In this document: positions 54,146 through 63,401 of the stretch, piece after piece
Position numbering within the stretch: the stretch's first letter is position 1
Layout: every line of letters starts with the position of its first letter
NCBI GenBank assembly: GCA_035610365.1
Contig: CM069433.1
Location: 177,832,882 to 177,896,881, forward strand
DNA length: 64,000 nucleotides
Direction: 5' to 3'
Origin: Aquatica leii
Lineage: Eukaryota; Arthropoda; Insecta; Coleoptera; Lampyridae
Program-made: the position numbers and the translations under genes
Notes under the pieces: generated by a model
The model's database searches: none
Seen by the model: the letters and a program-made list of their open reading frames with translations, nothing else
What the model was told of the DNA's origin: nothing

Positions 54146-55319
54146 CTCCCCGTCGTAGAGGTTTCTAATATAAAATCTTAAGCTTTCGCTACGTTCGTAC
54201 TCATGGAACCAAATGAAAAGCCTTACAATGACACAAGAAAAAGTAATACAACAGTACCAAAGTTAGGAAGTGTATTATTATAGCCCCACCAACAAGCGAT
54301 TCGTATACCATTTTTTTAACTGCTAGAATTATAACGACTATTTTCATTTTAACTGTTAATAAAAGAAACTTAAGTTAAAATATTATTTTTTAAAGTGGAA
54401 ATCATGTGACAATGTTTTATTTTAACACTAAAAACTTAAAAAAAAACTTGAATTATTATTATTATTATATAACCCTAAAATAAAGCAAAAACAAAATGCG
54501 TATCATCAATAAAAGATCAAAACGTTAAGATAATAAAAATGTGTAGAAAAATCAAGATTAACGTTAAGAAAAGAAAAATGAAAAATAATTTATTTTATAG
54601 TTCTGAGACGATCTTACAAATAAATCTTAACTGTTGATGTAATGAGTTCTAATAACCATATATAACAAAGGTTAACTTACAATCTTTTTATAAGCACCAA
54701 TCAATTTTATACAAATTTATCATAATATATGAATGCCTCGTTTTTTATATCTTGCTAATGATGTAAATTTATATAATTTAAAAATTTAGTATTTGTGATA
54801 TTATTTTTTTAAGGGAAAATGAATGATAAATTTAATACATAATAAATACAATTTTAAACTTAAGTATTTTACTATCAGGTATAAACTAATTAATAAAAAT
54901 ATATATATATGTGACGTAGTTTTCTTACCTTTATAAAATAATTGTTATCGTTTTCTTTTTTTTTTAATTAATATATAACCGACAATTTTATGTTTTGCAT
55001 TTCTGCAGTAGGTACTTGGGTAAATCAAAGTTTGGCAAACAGTAAATATTTAGTTTATATTTTATATTCTATTACTTTTAAGACATATTGGTACGTAATT
55101 AACAAAAAAACTCTGACAGACCGAGTTGGTCTAGAGATAACATAAAAAGAGTTTTATTAGAGGCAATGTAGCATAACATAAATATAATATAACAAACTGT
55201 CAGATAAATTGTTTATTATCTCTTTTTTAAGATGAAAAAGTACAAATTTGTTTTCTGAAAAGAATAAATTTAACTCTTACACAATTACAATCGTGGCAAA
55301 CAGCAGTTTCTGCTATGGG
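54146..55319. other. AT-rich stretch without recognisable genes
   Basis: Only simple AT-rich sequence, with (AT)n at about 54900-54908. Confidence 0.4.
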
Positions 55320-55513
55320 ATTTAAAAAGTGTCTCTTATAGAACTTTTTGGTGTATTGATAAACTTAATAAAAAATTATAAGTTACGTGCAATTAAAATT
55401 TATGGCATCGATGAGATAGGCTTAAGAACTGTTTTAAAACGCCATTCACAGATGATTGTTATGAGAAGTCGTGAACAAGCAGAAACTGATGTCAAGAGAA
55501 CCAAGAACAGTTG
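55320..55513 (+). pseudogene. pogo/Tigger transposase fragment
   Basis: The plus strand reads LFGVLINLIKNYKLRAIKIY and GIDEIGLRTVLKRHSQMIVM, then RSREQAET. This fits the segment around the first catalytic Asp of DDE_1 transposases (helix, R-I-Y-N-V-D-E-T-G, then the Q-V-G-x-L-T region). The Thr of D-E-T-G is Ile. Less than 65 codons remain. Confidence 0.6.
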
Positions 55514-55756
55514 ATGACAAGAGTTTGCAAAAAATGCCTTAGTGATGTCTTTCTATTTCTCATTTTGCTATGTCATTTAATAAAAGCAAAAAAGAAGCAG
55601 CATGTCAACCAAGTGATTTGATGTAAGCAACTATATCTGCTGAGTGAATCTACACTTTATTAAGCGCATCACCATGAATGTTATTTTAATAGACGTTAGG
55701 TAACACAGTACCAAGATAGTGGTATGTATTGCAACGGAACGGGACGTTTAAACGCA

Positions 55757-55845
55757 CCCATTTGGACGCTGCTGTTTGGACGCAAGGACGTTTGAACGCA
55801 AGGTTATTTGAACGCAGGTACATTTGAACGCAGAAGTTCGATAAT
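55757..55845. repeat. Degenerate tandem repeats of a TTTGAACGCA unit
   Basis: Five or six head-to-tail units of about 16 bp follow the pattern (R)ACRTTTGAACGCA, for example GGACGTTTGAACGCAAGG and TTATTTGAACGCAGGTA. They lie at the downstream (3') side of the MULE remnant and may be its subterminal repeats. Confidence 0.6.
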
Positions 55846-55849
55846 GAAC

Positions 55850-56637
55850 GAGTAAAACGCAATATTATGTATTTTATTACACAAAAGATCTACATAGATA
55901 TAAAATCAATTGTCCATTAAATAATTGTGCGATATACCTCTTAAATATTCAATTATATTACAGTTATCGTAATTTGTTACCAGGCGTTTAATTCGGCTAT
56001 GAGCATCGCGATATTTTTTAATTTCGCTTGTGGAGCATGTCCCGCAATCAATTTCTCATAACACAAATTTCTCCCAGCTTACACTTTCCGCAAACCATCA
56101 ATAAAATTCCATATTGTGGGATGATGAGTAGAAAGTTCTGTGTTACCGTCTATGGGCCGCTTCAGCATGGTTACTGGTCCTATCGATGTCGTTCATTACA
56201 CGGCTATAGGCACTCCATAATTGCGCTGGAAACATTGCGAGACGCCTTCCATTTCCTCGACGATTTGGTCTTCCTATATAAAAATCCTCGAACCAATTTA
56301 ATAGAGGGTGTAATTCTATAGGAAGTTCATCTGCTAGACTTTCTGTAGCAACATTTAAATCCGCAACGGGAACGAATGCTCAGGAACTTATAATTCGAGT
56401 GTGCAACGCAAAGTCCCCTTCATTATTGTATCGTTGCAATAAGTGTAGCTCTCCCAGATGTTTTTTCAAATTATGTGCTAGATGAAAAAAACATCCAAGC
56501 AATTGCGCGTTTGAAAATCGGTTTTGGAACGCTCTTATAGCTCCATGTTCAAAATCTTGTTCGATCATCAGTGTGTAAGTTGCCATTTGCTTATTTGGCA
56601 AAAGGGCATACACAACAGGATGAACGCCTCCGAAACG
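55850..56637 (-). pseudogene. MULE-type transposase C-terminal part
   Basis: Minus strand reads VHPVVYALLPNKQMATYTLM, then EQDFEHGAIRAFQNRF (a D-F-E catalytic Asp at about 56556), LLGCFFHLAHNLKKHLGELH and LQRYNNEGDFALHTR. After a frameshift come LNWFEDFYIGRPNRRGNGRR, MFPAQLWSAYSRVMNDIDRT, SNHAEAAHRR and KKYRDAHSRI to about 55850. This is the DDE core and C-terminus of Mutator-like transposases of animals. Internal sequence between 'ATYTLM' and 'DFE' is shorter than usual, suggesting a deletion. The upstream 5' part is replaced by hAT sequence. Confidence 0.85.
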
Positions 56638-57113
56638 TTTCTGCCAGACAGACAACAATTTATTAGGCAGAGATATCGTCATCAGTGTTTTTCTGTGTAA
56701 AAAACAATGTACATTTTTAATATTACGAATTTTTTCAGAAGCCTTAGTTACAAATCCCTTAATTTTTCTGGACAATTTCTTTGGATTGAACTAGCACGTA
56801 GCTTGTTTTTTGCGCTTTGTCTGGTGTTTTAAAAGAGTCATGAGAGTTTCCTGTTTTTCAGACTGACTGGTCTTTCAAACGTTGAAAAAAAATCTTTGTC
56901 TTTTTGAGCCACGGAGAGTTTGGTAGTGAAATGTCGTAAAAATTTACTGGGCAGTATCCAACTATTACCCAAAGTTTCTTCACAAACATGACATTTTGGG
57001 ATTGGGCATGATTTGTCTCCGCCGTATATGAAGCCATAACTCACATAGCTCTCATCGTATTTTTCATTAACAAGCTTAGGTTTTTTTGTTGACTGAGTCT
57101 TCTTGGGAATCAT
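56638..57113 (-). pseudogene. hAT transposase remnant (BED finger and partial core)
   Basis: At 56838-57113 the minus strand reads KYDESYVSYGFIYGGDKSCP, then IPKCHVCEETLGNS and PSKFLRHFTTKLS, a BED-type zinc finger as in ZBED5/SCAND3-like hAT proteins. At 56638-56775 it reads RKIKGFVTKASEKIRNIKNV and HCFLHRKTLMTISLPNKLLS, the hAT segment around C-x-x-H-R. The intervening ~350 residues are missing, so it is an internally deleted copy. Its second piece is in frame with MULE sequence. Confidence 0.82.
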
Positions 57114-57229
57114 TAGATTTACTTGACAAACTTTAACGAATAGCTTTGCGCGAGACGTTGCGCGTGAGTAAGGCAGTCCCGCTTCTCCCGCAATGAAGCT
57201 CCATGCTCGTATAAATCTCAGTTAACTTG

Positions 57230-57310
57230 ACATTTTTCCGCGGCACACCCAACTATAACTACGGTGCACCAGTAGGCCGCGGCACAAACTTTGCCGAACC
57301 TGACGTAAAG
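57230..57310. repeat. CCGCGGCACA direct repeats at hAT 5' side
   Basis: CCGCGGCACACCCAAC at about 57237 and GCCGCGGCACAAACTTTG at about 57276 lie just upstream of the hAT remnant. CCGCGGCACA words are common near the ends of hAT elements of this type. The terminal inverted repeat itself was not delimited. Confidence 0.4.
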
Positions 57311-57375
57311 TATAAAGGAAACACACCCAGATGCAGAAAACTCTATCGATCGCCGTATGAGAGTTTTAATGCATA

Positions 57376-57835
57376 ATGAAACTCGCCTTAAAAATTCTAT
57401 TATATAATGTGAAAGATTGCGAGTATATTCTGGTCATAACATTAGATGACACGAAAACAAAGAAAAAACGAGTCTTTACGGTTACATTAAAAAATGGAGT
57501 AAACGCAATTGAGTTTTACAAGTTTGTATTTGAGATAAAAAAATGTGGGCTATTGCAGGTTATTTATATTTTATAGACAGGGCAAATGCACAAAGCAACC
57601 AATTGGTATGAACACTTTCTACAATTTACCAAAAAATTGCTGCCTACTTAGGGCTACCAAAACCAAACAGCTTCACAGGCTAATGTTTTCGAACATCAGC
57701 GACCTTTTTCACCAACAGTAGAGCTGAGTTTTGAAGAGACATGGCGGTTGACGTAGTAGTGTTGTTGCAGAAGCTTATGTCGAGGATAGCATCGAAAATA
57801 AAGTAGAAATTAAAAAAAAATTAATAGTTTGAACG
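57376..57835 (+). pseudogene. Crypton-type tyrosine recombinase fragment
   Basis: The plus strand gives TLDDTKTKKKRVFTVTLKN (57376-57576). After stops and frameshifts come LGLPKPNSFTG, then CFRTSATFF, LKRHGG and EAYVEDSIENKVEIKKK (57769-57789 and on). This is the C-terminal half of Crypton-like tyrosine recombinases: the I-P-x-T-K-T-K segment, the G-H-x-F-R-R-T-S-A-T box with the second catalytic Arg, L-K-R-H-G-G-W with catalytic His/Trp, and the nucleophilic Tyr of A-Y-V-E-D-S. The Trp after HGG is a stop here, and the His of G-H-x-F is lost. Such enzymes cut and rejoin DNA through a Tyr-phosphate bond. Confidence 0.78.
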
Positions 57836-58039
57836 AAGAGCAATCTTCGACCTCTGAAACGTCAACAACAACAATAATAAATTCTAATTTGCTAGTATCT
57901 GAGTTGTGGTCAGTTTCCTCATCTGATAGTGTAAATTTAATAAGCTAACTAATTGTTTATTTACAATTTACGCTAATAAATAAAATTAATGAAAAAAGGT
58001 GTTACTAACTGATTTTTGTTTAAAGAAGATGTCTCTTTT

Positions 58040-58930
58040 CTATCCAGTACACGGGATATACTTTTCTCTTGTGGTGCGTATACGATTTTTTTTCAAACCA
58101 GTATGAAAAATTCGATTGACATTAACATAAAAATAAAATTGAGACTGTATTACAGACTCCAAAAAAAGTCTAAGGGCAAACCCCCGGCGGGGGATAGAGG
58201 GCGGAGCCCCCGTCTCAAAAATTTTTTTGTATAGGCAGTTCATTACTTATTTGTTCTTTAAATTTTATATTTTTTAAATATCATTCAATATTTTTTTAAT
58301 TTACAAATGCAGAGTTAAATCTAAAACCCACTAATATTTAATTATTTTAAAACGTAACATTTTATTTTAAAAAAGATTCAAACGAAACTATTTTAATTTA
58401 ATATTCTGCAGAGAGAGAATGTGGCATTCTTCTCCTACAAATTAAGGTTGGAATTAAGGTGAAAAACGGTTGAAAGTCAAACTTTTTATCAAAGTGTGAA
58501 AACGTAATATGTTACGTATCTGTGGAGAACAGTATAACATTCTCATCGATGGATTGTTGTCATAATCGTGGATGGGAACGTCATGCTTTTCTCGATTTTT
58601 TTCACACCGGAATGGAAATTTCGATTAACATAAAAATAAAATTGAGCTGAGTCTGTCATTACGGAATCAAGATTATAATTTAATTAAACCAATAAAGATT
58701 TAAACCACAAGGAGATCCAAGAGCAAAGCTCCGGTGGGGGTTGCGGAGCGGAACCCTCTAATGTCAAAAAAAATTTTGTAAAGGCATTTTATTTCTTATT
58801 TATTTATCATCAATATATTTGATCTTTAAATTTTATATTTTTGAAATATCATTCAATGTACCACAAATGCAGATTCTAAGAAATGTTCAGACAAAACTAT
58901 TTTAATTTAATATTTTAAACGTAAGAGATT
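58040..58930. repeat. Two diverged direct repeats with GC-rich hairpins
   Basis: Copy 1 (about 58055-58300) and copy 2 (about 58590-58860) share ATTAACATAAAAATAAAATT, a GC-rich block, then TCAAAAAWTTTTTTTGTAWAGGC and AAATTTTATATTTTT.AAATATCATTCAAT. The GC block of copy 1 at 58181-58215 contains CCCCCGGCGGGGG and GGGCGGAGCCC, two adjacent short hairpins. Copy 2 at 58721-58755 has GCTCCGGTGGGGG and CGGAGCGG. They are non-coding and their origin is unknown. Confidence 0.7.
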
Positions 58931-60109
58931 TTGTTTAATTTGTATCGACTACATATATTTGACAAATTTTAAGATTAAGTGCCAAAAACTCAAAAAAATA
59001 TACCATTACGTCTTAAGAAAAACCAAAACAATGTCATCGAATAATAAATGTAATTATCAAAAATTGTTTATTTTTATTTATCAACTTCTAATTTAATTAA
59101 AAACTAACTTTTAATGCAACGGTAATAAAATTAGTTAATCAATAATAAGCATTAATAGCAAATCATGTTTTATTCGTTTTTGTGACTAATGTATATGACG
59201 TAGTTGTATATTCAACAGACTAAATTCAAATCTAACTAGCTTATATTTTAAAATACAAAAAAAAATGTAATGGTTTTATAATAATAAAGCTATAAAATTA
59301 TAACTTATACAGGGGGTCCCACTTAAGCGTCAATAAAAGTATTGAAAAATTATTTTAAAATCAGTTTTATCAAATCAAATTCTCCATTTCCTAAAATTAT
59401 TTGTAGTTATACAGGGTGTCCCATATCTGCTGGGCCGGACCCAACTTCGTTTTTTCAAATGAAATGATACAATTTTTATTGCATTTTTGGATGTCTTAGT
59501 AAAAGTAAAGGCCAGTTTATTAAGCATTCTTTATACTTAAAGCTGTTGGTTTTTGAGATACTCCGAAAAAACTACTGTTGCAGAGTCTTATGACATTTTG
59601 AATATCTCATGAATGATTGCACTTAGAGCAATGCGGTTTGGACCATTTGATTTTAGAAAAAACGAACTACGATTGTAACTCTTTACACAAAACCTTTCGT
59701 TAAAAAATAATTAAATTTTTTTTCGAACGTCAATAATTTTTTTTTTATGGAAGTATGTATTTTTTTCTTGTCTATAAAGCGCAAAATTTAATCTCCTTTC
59801 TTTTGTTGCCACTTATTTTCATCGATTTTTGAGATATTTAAAGATTTTGAAAATTTCTGTGAATGTGCTATAATCTTGGATAACGGTTTACTTGTTTCAA
59901 AGTTTAGTAGACGACGACTTGGATTGTTTCAAAAGATTTTGTTCCGCAAAAATACCTTCCGTTTTTGTTAAGTAATAAGTTGATTTCTCCGGTGTTCCTA
60001 AGTTTGGATTGTGTTTGTTCTATTCTTGTTGTTTTATTGTTATTTTTTGTTCGTTTTCAATTTCTTGCTGTTTCTTTTTGGTCTCGTTTTTGTTGTTGTG
60101 CTGTTCAAG

Positions 60110-61115
60110 ATGGCTTCAAGTTTAATCGAAATGATAGACATGGTTTTCGTACTTGGAGAGTATAATAGAAATCCCCTGTTGGCGAATTTACTCCCGGCGT
60201 TTCCCAGAAAGATGAGCTCTTGGACGAAACAGTTTTGAAAAAGTACTAAGGAGGTTTCTCGCCAATGACTTCGTGAATTCCTTGCCGAGGAACAAAAGAA
60301 ATTCGGTTCGCATAGAAGAAAATCAATTCCGGGTCTTGTTGTGTGTTCAACAAAATAAGTGTATCAGCATACGGAAGCAAGCCAGGGAAACTTACATTAG
60401 TAGAACAACAGTGCACATTCAGTTACATCAAGAATTACTGCCCAGGGATTTTGGGTTGCGGACAACGCTTGCAGAATGGGCCACTAACAAATTTAACGTA
60501 GAAGAGGATTTTTTTAAAAACGTCCTCTTTTCTGACGAATTGACTTTCCACAAAAATATGTTGGTTAACCGACACAATTTTCATTATTATGATACTGATC
60601 ACCCTCGTATTTCTCGTAGAACTTACCAATACCGTTGGTCTCTGAACATATGGGGCGGAATTTTGGCGGATCTAGTAATCAGATCATACTTTTTCGGTGG
60701 GAATATGAATAGAAAAATGTACTTACATTTTTTACTAAACCAGTTTCACAAACTATTAAAAGATGTCCCCTTGGCAGTAAGGCGGAATATGTGGCTACAA
60801 CACGACGGAGCACCGTGTCTTGCTACTCGAGAAATCAGAAATTTCTTAAAGGCGTGTTTCTAGGATTGCTGGATCGGAAGAGGAAGGCCAGTAAGTTCGC
60901 CGACTGTACAAAATGCGATTTCTTTTTTTGGGGCTACATAAATTTTATAAGTTTATGCGTATCAACCTACTACATCAGAGGATATGTGACACAGAATTAC
61001 AGCTGCCTATAGAGACATTACGCCAAATCTTTTGAACAATGTCGACAACAACTTTAAAGTGCGAATGAGGAAGTGTTTACAGCACAATGGTATGTATTTT
61101 GAGCACTTGCTGTAA
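60110..61115 (+). pseudogene. DUF4817 + DDE_3 transposase, frameshifted
   Basis: ATG at 60110 gives MASSLIEMIDMVFVLGEYNR, a DUF4817-type N-terminus. After frameshifts the main frame (60273-60863) reads FRVLLCVQQNKCISIRKQAR and HQELLPRDFGLRTTLAEWAT. The first catalytic Asp lies in NVLFSDELTFHKN, then RWSLNIWGGI, NMWLQHDGAPCLATREIRNF (second Asp). The rest, to 61115, has FFFWGYINF-like and KVRMRKCLQHNG, then MYFEHLL and stop. The usual W-P-x-R-S-P-D-L segment before F-F-x-W-G-Y is degraded. First and second Asp remain, but at least three frameshifts inactivate it. Length matches the family (~335 codons). Confidence 0.9.
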
Positions 61116-61484
61116 TTTGTTGTAAATTAATAAATACTATAAAACTGTTTGCAAATTTTAGATTTTATTATTTTTAAAATAATTTCAATAATTACATTTA
61201 CTCAGATTGTTACTATGTATAATAGCAATAAATTACAAATGGGAGCCACGTTAGACGTAGGCAGTCGCCTATTCAACTTTGAAACAAGCAAACCGTTATC
61301 CAAGTTTCGTTGCTATCGTTTCGTTTCGGGTACGCTCGATTTGCTTTTGTATTTGATAAATCGAGATAGATCGTATTGGTGGTGGGGGAATTGCAAAACG
61401 TCGTAGGATTCGTTTCGTTTTGGTTATGCTCGGATGTAGGTCTGTCGAGGAAGCTTGTAGTGATGGTGGGGATGCTATTGTGTG

Positions 61485-61492
61485 TATATAAA
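61485..61492 (+). promoter_or_regulatory. TATA box of the small-ORF cassette
   Basis: TATATAAA lies 78 bases upstream of the ATG at 61570 and follows a G-rich stretch (GATGGTGGGGATG). Its spacing fits a core promoter for the 101-residue ORF. Confidence 0.5.
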
Positions 61493-61569
61493 GGTAATAT
61501 TTGTGAAGATTTAATATTAGTATTTTAATAACTCTTATTCGTTTTAATAAATTGAAGAAATGAATTAAG

Positions 61570-61875
61570 ATGGAATTATTTTTTGCAAACTTGAACGAAA
61601 CTTCTCATTTAGTTCCTTATGTAAGTGCAAGAAGTCTATCAATAAATGAGCAGTATAAAATTAAGTGTTTTAGTAAAATTGATGGTAAATTTGGGGAGCA
61701 AGTGATTGTGGAATGTGGTGATTTTAAAGTACCTCTATCACAACGATTTACTAACAAGTTTTCGATTGAAGACATACACCAAATTAATGGTGTGATTAGT
61801 TCGGGAAAAAACATCTATTTCGTGAGCCGAAGAACCGTTGATGAAACAACAAACATTGAATTTGTTTCAGAGTAA
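61570..61875 (+). CDS. 101-residue protein of unknown function, intact, possible OB-fold
   Basis: An undamaged frame in an otherwise decayed element. It reads MELFFANLNETSHLVPYVSA, then SINEQYKIKCFSKIDGKFGE, QVIVECGDFKVPLSQRFTNK and IHQINGVISSGKNIYFVS. The layout (short leader, Y-K-I-x-x-F-x-K-x-x-x-K-F-G-E, an alternating beta stretch, L-x-x-R-F) recalls a small family found repeatedly in arthropod mobile DNA. I suspect a nucleic-acid-binding OB-like fold; that is inference from pattern alone. It has its own TATA box and an AATAAA at 62019, and a second ORF starts 3 bases after its stop. Not recognised as any named protein. Confidence 0.6.
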   Translation: MELFFANLNETSHLVPYVSARSLSINEQYKIKCFSKIDGKFGEQVIVECGDFKVPLSQRFTNKFSIEDIHQINGVISSGKNIYFVSRRTVDETTNIEFVSE

Positions 61876-61878
61876 AAA

Positions 61879-62016
61879 ATGAATCCAAATACAGTGCGCA
61901 TAAGAAAAATTTATAAACTGAGATCAAAAATGTATTTGGAAGGTTTAAAAAAGTTATCAACTAAAATTAAAATGTACGAAATCACTAAGAATTTAAACAA
62001 TGTAAAAATAAAATGA
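61879..62016 (+). CDS. 45-residue very basic peptide, downstream ORF
   Basis: ATG at 61879 lies 3 bases after the stop of the 101-residue ORF. The frame MNPNTVRIRKIYKLRSKMYL, then EGLKKLSTKIKMYEITK, to stop at 62016 is rich in Lys and Arg with few acids, as in small nucleic-acid-binding peptides. The poly(A) signal AATAAA at 62019-62024 follows at once, so both ORFs would share one transcript. How the second would be translated is unknown. It is short enough to be chance, but the tight spacing argues otherwise. Confidence 0.4.
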   Translation: MNPNTVRIRKIYKLRSKMYLEGLKKLSTKIKMYEITKNLNNVKIK

Positions 62017-62018
62017 AC

Positions 62019-62024
62019 AATAAA
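62019..62024 (+). terminator. Poly(A) signal AATAAA
   Basis: AATAAA follows the second small ORF by 2 bases and is succeeded by a T-rich tract (TGTTTTATATAATTATGCTTTTTTTC), as at a cleavage site. It closes a putative ~0.5-kb transcription unit beginning at the TATA box. Confidence 0.5.
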
Positions 62025-62342
62025 TGTTTTATATAATTATGCTTTTTTTCATTTTACAATTACAAGTGTTATCATATGCAATATGTATATTATATAAATA
62101 CAAAACTTATTTACCTGGTTTAAAAATTATAGCTGTGGGTTTTACATTGCACCTTAAGTAAATTTATATATTAAAATAAAAATACTAGTTGAAATTATCT
62201 CAAAACTTATCAGATCTAATAGAAAAAAGTAAAATAAGTAAGTAGTAACCAAAGTAATGAATTTTAACACGTTTTGGTCAATATATAAATATAATAATTA
62301 ATTGACACCGTTTAAAAAGTTTCAAACTACTCAAAAGTCAAC

Positions 62343-62474
62343 ATGCCTATAGTTGTAAGATTTATCTGTCCAAAATGTAAAGGTGAGACAGACATAGAAG
62401 GTACTTGATGTATAATGTGTTCCATTCACGAGATAATAAAAAATCAAGGAGGTAAACATTTTTTATCAAATTAG
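62343..62474 (+). pseudogene. Small zinc-finger-like ORF with one TGA
   Basis: The frame MPIVVRFICPKCKGETDIEG-T-stop-CIMCSIHEIIKNQGG runs 43 codons apart from one TGA at its 22nd codon. It has C-P-x-C and C-I-M-C pairs spaced like a small zinc ribbon. A TATA-like run (ATATATAAATATAA) lies about 60 bases upstream. If real, it is a third member of the small-ORF cassette, now broken. It is short, so chance cannot be excluded. Confidence 0.35.
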
Positions 62475-63401
62475 TATATAACAATTAAAACACGAAACAA
62501 CCGATTTCTAAATAAGAATTATTTTAAGGATGTTTGCAAAAACAATCATAATGAACAAAAGTATCTCTATAAACGGTGTTGATGCTTCAAATTTTAATTG
62601 AAAGAAATTCATTATTTCAAATGATGACCGTTACTATACCTAATAAATAATATAAAAAATTATTTTAAACTGAAATACTACAGTTAAACTTTGTGAATTG
62701 ATTGATGTTTTAAATTCATAAAGCCTTTTAAATATAACTCATTTTAAATTTTTTTGAATTTTAAAGTTTATTACATTTTAAAAGAAGTTAAACAGCAGTT
62801 TTATGTTAAGAAATCACTGAAAATTTCATTTGAAATAAAAAGATAAAGTTTTTTATTAATTTGATTAAATTTTACAAATACAAACTAAACTAACCTAAAC
62901 CAATATTTACACCTATACTAAACTAATACCATACTTCTTACATACAACAACCTGATATCAGAAGAAATGAAATTAAATTTTGCGTTTCATAGACAACAAA
63001 AAATACATACTTCCATTTAAAGAAAAAAATTTATTACGTTCGAAAAAAAATTTTGGCAGTTAAAAATTTCAATGATTTTTTAACGAGAGGTTTTGTGTGC
63101 AATCATTCACGAGATATTCAAAATGGCGTAAGACGTTGCAAAAGCGGTTTTTTTAGATTATTTCGAAAACCAAACTGACCTTTATTTTTACTGCGAAATC
63201 TAAAAATGCAATAAAAATTGTATTATTGCATTTGTTAAAATAAAGTTGAGTCCGGCCCAGCAGATATGAGACACCCTGTATAACTGAAAATTTTAGGAAA
63301 TTTAGAATTTGATTTGATAACACTTATTTTAAGATTTTTTAATGATATTTCTATTAATAAGGGAGCTATCAAGGAAGCACGCTGAAGTGGGACACCCTGT
63401 A

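Larger units (their letters stand above)
59410..63280 (+). mobile_element. IS630/Tc1-type element with ~300-370-bp inverted ends
   Basis: The left end TACAGGGTGTCCCATATCTG (59410) and the right end (63280, complement of TACAGGGTGTCTCATATCTG) match on through CTGGGCCGGAC, TTTTATTGCATTTTT and GTTAAAAAATMATT. The match ends at CGCAAAATTTAAT, with small deletions on the right. TA flanks fit Tc1/mariner-like insertion. Inside lie a decayed DDE_3 transposase (60110-61115) and a cassette of small ORFs (61486-62474). At 3.87 kb it is longer than typical elements of this superfamily, mostly because of the cassette. Confidence 0.85.
59308..63401. mobile_element. Palindromic MITE split by a larger element
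   Basis: TACAGGGGGTCCCACTTAAG at 59308 and the complement of TACAGGGTGTCCCACTTCAG at 63401 are inverted ends. Similarity continues inward through ATCAAATCAAATTCT and TTTCCTAAAATT to 59409 and 63281. Joined at TA, the halves (102 and 121 bp) form a near-palindromic ~225-bp MITE. The larger element at 59410-63280 sits at its centre. Confidence 0.78.

Noticed and set aside
55120..55190. tRNA-like words ACCGAGTTGGTCTAGAG
   Set aside because: An A-box-like word is present but no B box or acceptor pairing follows at the right distance.
61149..61406. 85-codon plus-strand frame between the transposase and the small-ORF cassette
   Set aside because: No recognisable motif, low-complexity start, and it overlaps the likely promoter region of the 101-residue ORF.
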